From: Labrys sedimenti
Lineage (GTDB): Bacteria > Pseudomonadota > Alphaproteobacteria > Rhizobiales > Labraceae
DNA length: 64,000 nt
Reading direction: 5' to 3'
Assembly: GCF_034424805.1 (NCBI RefSeq)
Contig: NZ_JAXOUF010000001.1
Coordinates: 1,280,563 to 1,344,562, forward strand
A program made the position numbers and the translations under genes. Positions 8,497 to 16,828 of this stretch are shown one piece after another; the first letter of the stretch is position 1, and every line of letters begins with the position of its first letter. The notes beneath the pieces are model-generated. The model did no database searches. It was not told the origin of the DNA and saw only the letters and a list, made by a program, of their open reading frames with translations.

Positions 8497-9432
8497 CTAT
8501 GCCGCGCTGCGCGCAGCGGCGAGTGCCTCGCCGGTCTCGTCCAGCGCCGCCTTCAGCCTGGCAAGCAGCCAGCTCGCAGCGGGGCCGAGGGCGGTGTCCG
8601 TGCGCCGGATGCTCTGCAGGGGATAGAGATTGCGGTCCCAGCCCGTCATGGCCAGGCGCACCAGCCGGCCCGCTGCGATATCGTCGTTCACCATGTCCTC
8701 CGGCATGCTGCCCCAGCCTATACCGGAGCGGAGCAGCATGAACTTGGCGCCGAGATCGGCAATGCGCCAGGTCTTCGAGCTGACCACGCCGAATTCCTGT
8801 CCTTCGGTGAATTTGGAGCGATCGGTGAGGACGAGTTGGACATGCTCTTGCGCCCTGACATCGGCCTCCTCGCTGCCAAGCCCGGCCAGAGGATGGGAGG
8901 GAGAGGCCACCGGAATCAAGCGGATCGAGCCGATGCCGCGCCGCTCGATGCCGATGATGTCCCGCGAGAGCGGCCCGCCGACGCCGAGATCGGCGATACC
9001 ATCGAGCACATGCTGGGTGACGGCGCCCAGTGCCTCGACATGCAGGCGTAGCGACACGGTGGGGAACTCCGCCTGGAAGGCGTTGAGCACCCGCACCAGG
9101 GCACAAGGCGGCAACATGACATCGACCGTCAGCGTGACCTCGGCCTCCAGCCCCGAGGTCAACCCCTTGGCCTTGGCGATCAGGCTGCCGATGCCGCGCG
9201 CCACGACGCGTGCCTCGGCCAGCATAGCCTTGCCCCCTTCGGTGAGCTGGGGCTTGCGGGTGGACTGGCGATCGAAGAGCTCCAGGCCAAGCTGGGCTTC
9301 CAGATTGGCGATGGTGTAGCTGACGACGGAGGTGGCTCGCCCGAGCTGGCGGGCCGCGCCGGCAAAGCTGCCGGCCTCGACGATGGCAAGGAAGACCTGG
9401 AGCTGGTCAAGCGTGGGGCGCGGATCAGACAT
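8497..9432 (-). CDS. LysR family regulator of the DoxX/nitroreductase locus
   Basis: A 311-residue LysR regulator: N-terminal helix-turn-helix (LDQLQVFLAIVEAGSFAGAARQLGRATSVVSYTIANLE, in segments) followed by the two-lobed effector domain. It is divergent from the small-protein/DoxX genes. Its start codon abuts a 42-bp block that recurs before the nitroreductase gene, so it probably controls three downstream genes and itself. LysR proteins bind T-N11-A sites and respond to small ligands; quinones or electrophiles would suit the targets, but that is a guess. Confidence 0.88.
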   Translation of the reverse strand: MSDPRPTLDQLQVFLAIVEAGSFAGAARQLGRATSVVSYTIANLEAQLGLELFDRQSTRKPQLTEGGKAMLAEARVVARGIGSLIAKAKGLTSGLEAEVTLTVDVMLPPCALVRVLNAFQAEFPTVSLRLHVEALGAVTQHVLDGIADLGVGGPLSRDIIGIERRGIGSIRLIPVASPSHPLAGLGSEEADVRAQEHVQLVLTDRSKFTEGQEFGVVSSKTWRIADLGAKFMLLRSGIGWGSMPEDMVNDDIAAGRLVRLAMTGWDRNLYPLQSIRRTDTALGPAASWLLARLKAALDETGEALAAARSAA

Positions 9433-9433
9433 A

Positions 9434-9475
9434 TCAACCTTCTCGAACCTAATTGTCTATATTATCCATATTTTC
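9434..9475. promoter_or_regulatory. LysR operator-like block, copy 1
   Basis: TCAACCTTCTCGAACC...ATTATCCATATTTTC in the LysR/small-protein gap matches 10275-10316 at 32 of 42 positions, including TCAACCTT, CTAA and ATTATCCA. The block sits directly upstream of the regulator's start codon. AT-rich interrupted dyads and this placement fit LysR binding and autoregulation. Confidence 0.6.
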
Positions 9476-9527
9476 TTGAACATCAATCTCTGAGATAAAA
9501 GCGGCAAGTTCAGATGAGGTGCTCGCC

Positions 9528-9716
9528 ATGTTCATCGCCACCCTGTTCGATCGCATCCTCGGCCGAAAAGCCAACCCAGCCTTGGCGGCTCTGCTGCTCA
9601 AGGAGCAGGCCCAACCGCTGCCGAGAATCCATGTCGTGGCCCTCGCCCCCTCGGGTGCCACGGATGCGTTGGCCAAGGCGCTGGAAAGCGCGCACTTCAC
9701 CGACATCAAGGCCTGA
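9528..9716 (+). CDS. 62-residue protein of unknown function
   Basis: Starts MFIATLFDRILGRKANPALA and ends in SAHFTDIKA, with GAGGT 7 bp before the ATG. An earlier in-frame GTG at 9519 would overlap that ribosome site and is rejected. No family is recognised and there are no cysteines or membrane helix. The first 20 residues could form an amphipathic helix. It is the first gene after the LysR operator and lies 45 bp before the DoxX gene, so it is probably co-transcribed with it and under LysR control. Its good ribosome site and position argue for a real gene. Confidence 0.6.
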   Translation: MFIATLFDRILGRKANPALAALLLKEQAQPLPRIHVVALAPSGATDALAKALESAHFTDIKA

Positions 9717-9761
9717 GCGGACAAAGCCGCTCGTCGCCCTCAAACAAAAAGAGAAACTGTC

Positions 9762-10172
9762 ATGTCCTCAGACGTTCGCTACACCCCCTTGCTCGGCCGC
9801 ATCCTGATTGCGGCGATCTTTCTTCTCAGCGGCTTCGGCAAGCTGACGGCGCCCGCCGCCACTGCCGGCTATATTGCGGCCGCTGGCCTGCCGCTGCCTT
9901 ATCTCGGCGTCATCATCGCCATCCTGGTCGAACTCGTCGGCGGCATCCTGCTGATCCTCGGTTACCAGACCCGCCTCGTCGCCCTCGCCATGGCGGTGTT
10001 CTCCGTCGCCGCCGCCGCATTCTTCCACAACAACCTGGGCGACCAGAACCAGTTCATCCACTTCTTCAAGAACATCGCCATGGCAGGCGGCCTGCTCCAG
10101 GTGGTGGCCTTCGGCGCCGGCAGCCTCAGCGTCGACGCCGCTCTCAACCGGAAAAACGTTGCGACCGCCTGA
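9762..10172 (+). CDS. DoxX family membrane protein
   Basis: A 136-residue protein with four predicted membrane helices (ILIAAIFLLSGFGKL, YLGVIIAILVELVGGILLILG, LVALAMAVFSVAAAAFF, MAGGLLQVVAFGAGSLS). The conserved DoxX features LLGRILIAAIFLLSGFGKLTAPAAT, GYQTRLVAL and DQNQFIHFFKNIAMAGGLL are present. DoxX relatives are inner-membrane proteins tied to quinone or thiosulfate oxidation or to oxidative stress. This one follows the 62-residue gene under the LysR operator and is co-located with a nitroreductase, so a role in redox or electrophile defence is plausible. Confidence 0.88.
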   Translation: MSSDVRYTPLLGRILIAAIFLLSGFGKLTAPAATAGYIAAAGLPLPYLGVIIAILVELVGGILLILGYQTRLVALAMAVFSVAAAAFFHNNLGDQNQFIHFFKNIAMAGGLLQVVAFGAGSLSVDAALNRKNVATA

Positions 10173-10177
10173 GGAGG

Positions 10178-10245
10178 AAGGCCGGGCCAGCCCGGCCTTG
10201 CGTCGCCAACTGCCAGACGGATCGAAAAGATCCGTCTGGCCTTTT
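10178..10245 (+). terminator. Two hairpins ending the DoxX transcript
   Basis: AAGGCCGGG/CCCGGCCTT (10178-10199) is followed by a perfect 12-bp stem GCCAGACGGATC/GATCCGTCTGGC and CTTTT (10212-10245). This is a strong intrinsic terminator. It implies that the nitroreductase gene downstream has its own promoter, which agrees with the second operator copy. Confidence 0.8.
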
Positions 10246-10274
10246 GGCAAAACCGACCGAAGCGCTACGACATC

Positions 10275-10316
10275 TCAACCTTTTCGCATCTAACCATCGA
10301 AATTATCCAGATTTCC
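10275..10316. promoter_or_regulatory. LysR operator-like block, copy 2
   Basis: Second copy of the block seen at 9434-9475, lying between the DoxX terminator and the nitroreductase start. Downstream of each copy there is also a GATAAAAG element (9494 and 10348), followed by CGGCAAG or TGCCGCAAG. The promoter regions therefore look like ancient duplicates controlled by the same regulator. Confidence 0.6.
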
Positions 10317-10406
10317 ATCCCGTCACATTCGAGGCATGGAGGACTGCGATAAAAGTGCCGCAAGCGACGGCCCTCCTCGACGTCACACAGATAGAGAAGA
10401 CCCCTC

Positions 10407-11006
10407 ATGTCCAAGACCTTTATCGATCATATCAAGACCCGCCGCACGCAATATGCCCTGGGCAAGACGCTGCCCAAGAGCGAGGAAGAGATCAGCAGAT
10501 TGATCCAGGACGTGATCAAGCATGTGCCTTCCTCCTTCAATTCGCAGAGTTCGCGTGCCGTGATCCTGTTCGGCAAGCAGAGCGACAAGTTCTGGCACCT
10601 GACCAAGGAAATCCTGCGCAAGATCGTGCCGGCCGACAGCTTCGCCTCGACCGAGGCCAAGATGGATTCCTTCGCCGCCGGCGCCGGTACCGTGCTGTTC
10701 TTCGAGGACCAGGACGTGGTGAAGAGCCTGCAGGATAAATTCCCGCTCTATGCCGACAACTTCCCGATCTGGTCCGAGCAGTCCGGCGGCATGGCCCAGT
10801 TCGCCGTGTGGACGGCGCTGGCCGAGCATGGCATCGGCGCCAGCCTGCAGCATTACGCGCCGCTGGTCGACGAGGCCGTGCAGAAGGAATGGCATGTGCC
10901 GAAGTCCTGGAAGCTGCGCGCCCAGATGCCCTTCGGCTCCAATGAGCAGCCCTTCCCCGAGAAGAGCTTCATGAACGACAATGACCGCTTCAAGGTCTAC
11001 GCTTGA
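10407..11006 (+). CDS. Nitroreductase family protein (Frm2/Hbn1-like)
   Basis: A 199-residue flavoprotein. It opens with FIDHIKTRRTQYALGKTLPKS and then has VPSSFNSQSSRAVILFG, which fits the FMN-binding region of this short nitroreductase branch (Frm2/Hbn1/YdgI-like). Later motifs are WSEQSGGMAQFAVWTALAEHGIGASLQHY and LRAQMPFGSNEQPFPEKSF. It should reduce nitro compounds or quinones with NAD(P)H. It has its own promoter region with the second LysR operator copy and ends in a strong terminator. Confidence 0.87.
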   Translation: MSKTFIDHIKTRRTQYALGKTLPKSEEEISRLIQDVIKHVPSSFNSQSSRAVILFGKQSDKFWHLTKEILRKIVPADSFASTEAKMDSFAAGAGTVLFFEDQDVVKSLQDKFPLYADNFPIWSEQSGGMAQFAVWTALAEHGIGASLQHYAPLVDEAVQKEWHVPKSWKLRAQMPFGSNEQPFPEKSFMNDNDRFKVYA

Positions 11007-11052
11007 AGACACGAACAAGGGCCGGAAGTAATTTCGGTCGATGACATGAAGG

Positions 11053-11078
11053 AAGGCCGCCGCATGGCGGCCTTTTTT
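11053..11078 (+). terminator. Rho-independent terminator after nitroreductase
   Basis: A 9-bp stem AAGGCCGCC/GGCGGCCTT with a GCAT loop is followed by six T residues. It lies 47 bp after the nitroreductase stop. Confidence 0.85.
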
Positions 11079-11081
11079 CTG

Positions 11082-11159
11082 GGATCGCAGGCGTCCCCGC
11101 CTGCTCTTGGCAGCGTTCCTTCTATGGAAAAAAGAGGCAGGCGAGGACGCCTGCGATCC
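11082..11159. repeat. Intergenic inverted repeat (GGATCGCAGGCGTCC class)
   Basis: Arms of about 27 bp (11082-11108 and 11132-11159) begin GGATCGCAGGCGTCC and end CTCTT. They differ only by one C/T change and one inserted base, and they flank a 23-bp loop. The repeat lies between the nitroreductase terminator and the convergent CoA-transferase gene. It could form a long hairpin in either transcript. Only one copy is seen in this window. Confidence 0.75.
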
Positions 11160-11170
11160 AAGGAGGGGCG

Positions 11171-12346
11171 CTACGCCTTCGGCAGGTCCGGGCTCGCCGT
11201 CCGCGCCACCATCGGCTCACCGTCGATCAGGATGGGCGTGCGCACGGAGGGGATGGAGCCGCCCTTCACGCCCGGATGCGGCAGGTCGACGATCATGCCG
11301 CGATGGGTGGCCTGGACATCGTGCAGGGCGTCGGCGACCGAATTGATCGGTCCGGCCGGCACGCCGACCTTTTCCAGGGACGCCAGCAGATCCGCCCTGG
11401 TCCGCCGCCTGGTCAATCCGGCGATCAGGGCCGCCAGGGCGTCTCGGTTGCGCACCCGGTCCTTGTTGGTGAGGTAGTCGGGATGCGCGGAGAGGTCCTG
11501 GATGTTGAGCACGCCGCAAAGCTTGACGAACTGGCTGTCATTGCCGCAGGCGATGATGATGTGCCCGTCGCTGACGGGAAACACCTGATAGGGCACGATG
11601 TTGGGATGGGCATTGCCCATGCGCGTCGGGCTCTTGCCGGAGGCGAGATAGTTCATCGCCTGGTTGGCGAGTACCGAGAGCTGCACGTCGAACAGCGACA
11701 TGTCGACATGCCCGCCCAGTCCCGTCATCTCGCGCCGCCGCAGGGCCGCCTGCACGCCGACCACGGCATAGACCCCGGTGAAGACGTCCGCAAAGGCGAC
11801 GCCGATCTTCTGTGGTTCGCCCTGGGGATCGCCGGTAAGGTCCATGATGCCGCCCATGCCCTGGATCATGAAGTCATAGCCTGCCCTGGAGGCATATGGA
11901 CCGTCCTGTCCAAATCCCGTGACCGAGCACGTCACCAGGCGCGGATTGATCGCCTTCAGGCTTTCATGGTCGAGGCCGTATTTCTTGAGGCCGCCGACCT
12001 TGAAATTCTCGAGCACGACATCGGCCTCGCGCACGAGCGCGCGCACCTGGTCGGCCCCTTCGGCCGTCTCGAAATTGAGTGCAACCGAGCGCTTTCCCCG
12101 GTTGCAGGAATGGAAATAGGCAGCGCCAAGATTCTCGCCATCCTCCGTGGTGATGAAGGGCGGTCCCCAGGTGCGGGTGTCGTCGCCCTGCCCCGGCCGT
12201 TCGACCTTGATGACCTCGGCGCCGAGATCAGCCAGCAGTTGTCCGGCCCAGGGCCCCGCCAGGATACGGGCGAGTTCGAGCACGCGCACGCCATAGAGCG
12301 GCTTGGGCGGATTGTGGGCGGGAAGATCTGACAGGGGAGTCCACAT
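11171..12346 (-). CDS. Class III CoA-transferase (CaiB/BaiF family)
   Basis: A 391-residue enzyme with the family III layout: LYGVRVLELARILAGPWAGQLLADLGAEVIKVERP near the N terminus, LNFETAEGADQVRALVREADVVLENFKVGGLKKYGLD, and SVTGFGQDGPYASRAGYDFMIQGMGGIMDLTG. The catalytic Asp is expected in the segment HVDMSLFDVQLSVLANQAMNYL (MSLFDV). It moves CoA between carboxylic acids without an acyl-phosphate intermediate. The start MWTPLSDL is chosen because upstream residues look non-coding and overlap the region after the amidase. It lies 43 bp downstream of the amidase gene, so the pair may degrade an amide and activate the acid released. Confidence 0.88.
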   Translation of the reverse strand: MWTPLSDLPAHNPPKPLYGVRVLELARILAGPWAGQLLADLGAEVIKVERPGQGDDTRTWGPPFITTEDGENLGAAYFHSCNRGKRSVALNFETAEGADQVRALVREADVVLENFKVGGLKKYGLDHESLKAINPRLVTCSVTGFGQDGPYASRAGYDFMIQGMGGIMDLTGDPQGEPQKIGVAFADVFTGVYAVVGVQAALRRREMTGLGGHVDMSLFDVQLSVLANQAMNYLASGKSPTRMGNAHPNIVPYQVFPVSDGHIIIACGNDSQFVKLCGVLNIQDLSAHPDYLTNKDRVRNRDALAALIAGLTRRRTRADLLASLEKVGVPAGPINSVADALHDVQATHRGMIVDLPHPGVKGGSIPSVRTPILIDGEPMVARTASPDLPKA

Positions 12347-12389
12347 GATGGCTTGCTGGGCTTTCTTGAAAGATGTGTTCTGGAGCGCG

Positions 12390-13784
12390 TCAGGCGGCGG
12401 ACGGGAAAGCGGGAGGCCTGAGCCTTTCGACCCATTTGGCCAGGGCCAGCACGCCGCGATCGTCATGGCGATGGCCGACGATCTGCACGCCGGCCGGCAT
12501 GCCGCTGGCGCCGAGACCCATCGGCACGGAAATGACGGGGCATGAACTGGTCAGGTTGAAATGGCCGGTCATGTCGACCGACTTGAAACGGCCGTCGGGC
12601 AGGATTTCGTCACGCTCGCGCCGGGCAGGATCGGCAAAGGGCGCGGTCGTGCAGGTGGTGGGGCACAGCAGGGCATCGTAGCCCTTGAGCACATCGGCAA
12701 AAGCCCGCCACAGGGCGGTACGCCGGTGCTCAATGGCGCGCAGCTTGACCGCATCAAGCTTGCGGCCAGCCTCGATCAGCGCGACCACGTTCGGGTCGAG
12801 GTCGCCGCGATGCTGTTCGAGGAGATGGCCGACATCGCCCGCAAAGCAATAGGCCCACAGATCCTCCCAATCGAGCACCGACTGCACGCTGAATGGGGTC
12901 TTCACCCAGGTGATCTCTGCGCCAGCCTTGGCAAGATCGTCGACGAGCCGGTGGAACAGGTCGGCGACCTCGTCGGAGATCGCATGGGTATCGAGATCGA
13001 GCGAAACGGCAAGACGCGGCCGGGCCGGCGCCGATGCGACGGGGAAAGCCGGAGGCAGAGCCGGCAGCGACAGGGCATCCGCATCGTCGGGTCCCTCGCT
13101 GACGGCAAGGAACAGGGCCGCGTCGTCGACACAGCGCGCCAGCGGCCCGAAATGAGCAAGCGTGTCATATTGCGTGCGCAGGATGTCCATCGGGATACGG
13201 CCGAAGCTCGGCTTCAGCCCGACCACGCCGCAGAGCGAAGCGGGAATGCGCACAGAACCGCCCATGTCGGTGCCTTCGGCCAGCATCACGCAACCGGCAG
13301 CGACCGCCGCCCCCGAACCGCCGGACGAGCCGCCTGTACTGAATTCGGTATTCCAGGGATTGCGGGTGATGCCCCACAGGGGGCTCTGGGTATTGCCGGA
13401 ATAGGCGAATTCCGGCGTGGTGGTATGACCGACGATCACGGCGCCGGCCGCCTTCAGCCGGCGCACGATTACCGGATCGTGCTCGGCGACATGGTCGCGG
13501 AAGACCTTTGAGCCGAAGGTCGTCAGCTTGCCGGCGATCGGGGTGAAATCCTTGATGCCGATCGGCACGCCGCATAAGGCCAGTCCTGCCCGCTCGGCAA
13601 GAGGCAACGCGTCGATGCGGGCGGCCTGCTCGCGGGCCTCTTCGGCATAGATCTCGGTGAAGCAATTGATCCGCGGCTGCGCCAGGGTCGACCGCGCCAG
13701 GCTCGCTTCGACGGCTTCAAGCGCGGAAGCCTTGCCGTTCCTGATCGCCTCGGCCAGTGCGACCGCGCTGTTCAACTCCGCCAT
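12390..13784 (-). CDS. Amidase signature family amidohydrolase
   Basis: A 464-residue amidase with the Ser-cisSer-Lys triad visible: Lys in GVPIGIKDF, the GGSSGGSGAAVAAG glycine-serine block, and the nucleophile Ser in GTDMGGSVRIPASLCG. A strong AAGGAGGGGG ribosome site precedes the ATG. It hydrolyses an amide to acid and ammonia. GatA is unlikely, because gatB and gatC are absent and the gene is paired with a CoA-transferase. The natural substrate is not evident. It is the first gene of a two-gene reverse-strand unit. Confidence 0.88.
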   Translation of the reverse strand: MAELNSAVALAEAIRNGKASALEAVEASLARSTLAQPRINCFTEIYAEEAREQAARIDALPLAERAGLALCGVPIGIKDFTPIAGKLTTFGSKVFRDHVAEHDPVIVRRLKAAGAVIVGHTTTPEFAYSGNTQSPLWGITRNPWNTEFSTGGSSGGSGAAVAAGCVMLAEGTDMGGSVRIPASLCGVVGLKPSFGRIPMDILRTQYDTLAHFGPLARCVDDAALFLAVSEGPDDADALSLPALPPAFPVASAPARPRLAVSLDLDTHAISDEVADLFHRLVDDLAKAGAEITWVKTPFSVQSVLDWEDLWAYCFAGDVGHLLEQHRGDLDPNVVALIEAGRKLDAVKLRAIEHRRTALWRAFADVLKGYDALLCPTTCTTAPFADPARRERDEILPDGRFKSVDMTGHFNLTSSCPVISVPMGLGASGMPAGVQIVGHRHDDRGVLALAKWVERLRPPAFPSAA

Positions 13785-13894
13785 GGCTCCCCCTCCTTCA
13801 GACTCAGCGGCCTCAACCTAGCGGCAGAACCGTTGCCGCGGTAGGGGCTGCGACGTCGCTGCAGATCCTGGTTCAGGCCTCGGCCATACAAGCT

Positions 13895-15367
13895 TTAGCT
13901 GCGCAGCGAGCGCCATGCCGCCAGCGCCCTTTCGCGAGCGACCTTGTGATCGACGATCGGAAGAGGATAGGCCCTGCCGAGGCGGATGCCGGCCGCATCG
14001 AGCTGCGTGGATGAGGCCGTCCAGGGCCGATGAATGACGGAAGCGGGCAGCCGAGCAAGTTCAGGCACCCACCTCTTCACGAAGACACCGTCGGGATCGA
14101 ACTTCTCGCCCTGGGTCACCGGATTGAAGATGCGGAAATAGGGTGCGGCATCGGCACCCGAGCCGGTGACCCATTGCCAGCTCGCCGGATTATTGGCCGG
14201 ATCGGCATCGGCCAGGGTTTCCCAGAACCAGCGCTCCCCCTCCCGCCAATCGATCAGCAGATGCTTGACCAGGAAGGAGGCCACGATCATGCGGGCGCGG
14301 TTGTGCATCCATCCCGTTGCCCACAACTGGCGCATGGCCGCGTCGACGACCGGATAGCCCGTCATGCCCTGCTTCCAGGCGACGAGATTCTGATGGTCTC
14401 CACGCCAGGGCATCGCGTCGAAATCCGGCTGCAGGTTATGCTCATGCAAGGGCGGGCAGTGATAAAGCAGGGAATAGGAAAACTCGCGCCAGCCGAGTTC
14501 CGAGCGGAACTTCTCGACATCGCGGTCTCCGGCCGTCATGCCGCCATGCTGCCGCCCCGAGAGGGCATGCCAAAGTTGCCGCACGGATACATTGCCGGCG
14601 TGCAGGTAGGGGGAAAGCCGCGACGTGGTCGGCCCGTCGAGACGATCGCGATTGTCGGCATAGCCGGCGAGATCCTCGTCGAGGAAATCCTGGAGGCAGG
14701 CAAGGCCCGCCTCCTCCCCGCGTGTCCAGTTGGCGCGCATCGCCGCCGCCCAATCGGGACGCTGGGGATCGGGTTCGAGACCGAATGGATAGGCCAGGTG
14801 CTGCTCAATTTCTTGCGGAAGCGGTGCAAAGCTGAGTTCGGCGGGTGCCGGCAAGGGCGGCTCGACGGCGCCCTGCTGGAAAGCCCGCCAAAAGGCTCCG
14901 AAGACGCGATAGGGCGCACCTGATTGGGATGAAATCGTCCAGGGTTCCCGCAGGAGCGAGCCATTGAAGCTATGCGCCTCGATGCCGCGATCCCGCAGCC
15001 TCGCCTTGATCCCCGTGTCGATATCCCGGCCGACCGGATCATAGCGCCTGTTCCAGTAGACGGCGCCGGCCGAGATCCTGTCTACGACCGTATTCAGGAC
15101 GTCCTCGGCTGCGCCGGCAAGCACATGCAGCCGCCCGCCTCTTTCGCGCAAGGCGGCATCGAGCGCCGCGAGGGAGCCGTGCAGCCACCACAGCGCCGCG
15201 CCCTCCGGTTGGCGCCGCCCTGCACCAGCGGGTTCATGGATATAAAGGCAGAGGACGGGAGCGCCGGCCTGGCAGGCGGCATGCAAAGCGGGATTGTCGC
15301 GCAGGCGCAGATCGTCGCGAAACCAGACGATGCCGGGTTTGACCACGGGGGAAGCCATTGCCGCCAT
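13895..15367 (-). CDS. phrB: Deoxyribodipyrimidine photolyase (cryptochrome/photolyase family)
   Basis: A 490-residue protein. The N-terminal antenna-binding domain starts IVWFRDDLRLRDNPALHAA. The C-terminal FAD domain has SRLSPYLHAGNVSVRQLW, KFRSELGWREFSYSLLYH, WKQGMTGYPVVDAAMRQLWATGWMHNR and ASWQWVTGSGADAAPYFRIFNP. The last of these includes the Trp electron-transfer and flavin-binding region. It repairs cyclobutane pyrimidine dimers in DNA with blue light. An in-frame ATG three codons later (MASPVV) is an alternative start. It is transcribed in the same direction as aroA upstream, with a 29-bp gap. Confidence 0.92.
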   Translation of the reverse strand: MAAMASPVVKPGIVWFRDDLRLRDNPALHAACQAGAPVLCLYIHEPAGAGRRQPEGAALWWLHGSLAALDAALRERGGRLHVLAGAAEDVLNTVVDRISAGAVYWNRRYDPVGRDIDTGIKARLRDRGIEAHSFNGSLLREPWTISSQSGAPYRVFGAFWRAFQQGAVEPPLPAPAELSFAPLPQEIEQHLAYPFGLEPDPQRPDWAAAMRANWTRGEEAGLACLQDFLDEDLAGYADNRDRLDGPTTSRLSPYLHAGNVSVRQLWHALSGRQHGGMTAGDRDVEKFRSELGWREFSYSLLYHCPPLHEHNLQPDFDAMPWRGDHQNLVAWKQGMTGYPVVDAAMRQLWATGWMHNRARMIVASFLVKHLLIDWREGERWFWETLADADPANNPASWQWVTGSGADAAPYFRIFNPVTQGEKFDPDGVFVKRWVPELARLPASVIHRPWTASSTQLDAAGIRLGRAYPLPIVDHKVARERALAAWRSLRS

Positions 15368-15396
15368 GCCTCTGCCCCCCGCCTGTCAGCCCGCTT

Positions 15397-16683
15397 TCAC
15401 GCGCGGCTTTCTTCCATCTGCACCCCGAGCGAGGCCAGCGCCTGCCAGTAATCGGGATAGGTCTTGGCGACACAGCCGGGGTCCTGGATCGAAATGCCGT
15501 GGATCTTCAACCCCGCCAGGGCAAAGCTCATGGCGATGCGATGGTCGGCATAGCTGTCGATCGAAGCCGGCAGGGTCTGGCCTGCGAGGCCTGGATCCGA
15601 AGCAACGATCAGATCGTCGCCCTCCTCGCGGGCGAGACCGGGACGGATGCGGGTCAGGCCGTCGGCCAGCGCCGCCACCCGGTCGCATTCCTTGACGCGC
15701 AGATTGGCGATGCCGGTGAAGCGCACCGGCGTCTGGTTGAAGGCAGCCAGGACGGCCAGCGTCGGCACCGCATCCTGCATCTGGGAACCGTCGATCACCG
15801 GCGGCAGATGCGGAAAGGCTGCGATCAGGGCATGGGCCTTGGCGTCCGGCTGGGTAAAGGCTTCGGCGGGTACGCCGAGGTCGATGGCGCCCCCCGTCAG
15901 CACCTCAGCGGCCCACAGATAGGTCGCGGCGGAGGCGTCCGGCTCGATCAGATAGTCGGTGGCGCGATAGCCCGTCGGCGCCACGCGCCAGGTCCGGGCA
16001 TCAGGCCGCTCGATCTCGGCCCCGAAGGCGCGCATTGTGGCCAGCGTCAGATCGATATAGCCACGGGCACCGATCTCCTCGCCCTCCTTGCCCCCCGCCA
16101 GGACGATGTCGACTGATTCCTTGCCGCAGGCGGCCGCCATCAGCAAGGCGGAGACATATTGGCTCGACAGGCCCGCATCGATCTCGACGCGCCCTGCCCC
16201 GAAACTGCCCTTGCCATGCACGGTGACCGGCGGGCACCCCGTCGGCGCTTCGGCTGCGATGCCAAGCGTCCCGAGCGCTGCAACCAGCGGCGCGATCGGG
16301 CGCTTGCGCATATGGGCATCGCCATCCACCACGACGTCCCCCTCGACCAGGGCCGCGGCGGCGGCCAGGAATCGGGTGGCCGTTCCGGCATTGCCGAGGA
16401 AGACCGGCGCTGCCGGTTTTGCCAGGCGGCCGGAACTGATGACGGTGAAGCTGGTCGCATCGGGCTCCTCGACGGTGACCCCCATGGCCTGCAACGCCAC
16501 GGCCATGTAGCGGGTATCGTCACTCTTGAGCGCCCCGGTCAGCCGGCTGGTTCCCTTGGCCAGCGCCGCCACCAGCAGGGCCCGGTTGGTGATCGACTTG
16601 GAGCCCGGCGGCACCACGCGCCCCCGCAGCGGGTGATCCGGCGGAACCACCGTGGTCAGATCTCCGCTCCAATCCGTCGACAT
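15397..16683 (-). CDS. aroA: 3-phosphoshikimate 1-carboxyvinyltransferase (EPSP synthase)
   Basis: A 428-residue enzyme of the shikimate pathway, joining phosphoenolpyruvate to shikimate-3-phosphate in the cytoplasm. Visible motifs are PPGSKSITNRALLVAALAKG (substrate lysine and serines), LGNAGTATRFLAAAAA (the PEP/glyphosate loop, normally LGNAGTAxR/MRP) and CDRVAALADGLTRI near the C terminus with the D/E catalytic residues. The glyphosate loop reads GTATRF rather than GTAMRP, a pattern seen in diverged alphaproteobacterial AroA proteins. AAGGAA precedes the ATG. A housekeeping aroA is usually beside cmk and rpsA, which are absent here, so this may be a relocated or second copy. Confidence 0.9.
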   Translation of the reverse strand: MSTDWSGDLTTVVPPDHPLRGRVVPPGSKSITNRALLVAALAKGTSRLTGALKSDDTRYMAVALQAMGVTVEEPDATSFTVISSGRLAKPAAPVFLGNAGTATRFLAAAAALVEGDVVVDGDAHMRKRPIAPLVAALGTLGIAAEAPTGCPPVTVHGKGSFGAGRVEIDAGLSSQYVSALLMAAACGKESVDIVLAGGKEGEEIGARGYIDLTLATMRAFGAEIERPDARTWRVAPTGYRATDYLIEPDASAATYLWAAEVLTGGAIDLGVPAEAFTQPDAKAHALIAAFPHLPPVIDGSQMQDAVPTLAVLAAFNQTPVRFTGIANLRVKECDRVAALADGLTRIRPGLAREEGDDLIVASDPGLAGQTLPASIDSYADHRIAMSFALAGLKIHGISIQDPGCVAKTYPDYWQALASLGVQMEESRA

Positions 16684-16704
16684 CCTCTATTCCTTCACAT
16701 TCCA

Positions 16705-16828
16705 AGAGCAAAGCGCGTTTAAATGGAAACGTCTCTTTGCTCTAGATCTTTGTTTCCAAGCCAATCTGACAGATTGGCCAGCGCGTCTTTGCGATTCTTG
16801 GCGATTCCGCCAAATCACAAAACGCTCT
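16705..16828 (+). repeat. R1 intergenic structured element, copy A
   Basis: Begins AGAGCAAAGCGCGTTT and ends CACAAAACGCTCT. It contains three nested hairpins: AGAGCAAAG/CTTTGCTCT, CCAATCT/AGATTGG, and GCGTCTTTGCGATT paired with AATCACAAAACGC, with an inner TTGGCG/CGCCAA. Related elements lie at 18507, 21058, 27065 and 60954. It sits between divergent aroA and the Tet-type pump. Confidence 0.75.

Noticed and set aside
9762..10172. Thiosulfate dehydrogenase subunit (DoxD/DoxA partner)
   Set aside because: No DoxA-like partner or sulfur-oxidation gene is near, so a specific thiosulfate role is not supported.
13895..16683. photolyase and aroA as one functional operon
   Set aside because: They are co-directional and only 29 bp apart, but the roles are unrelated and no coupling signal is seen. 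Proximity alone does not support a shared function.
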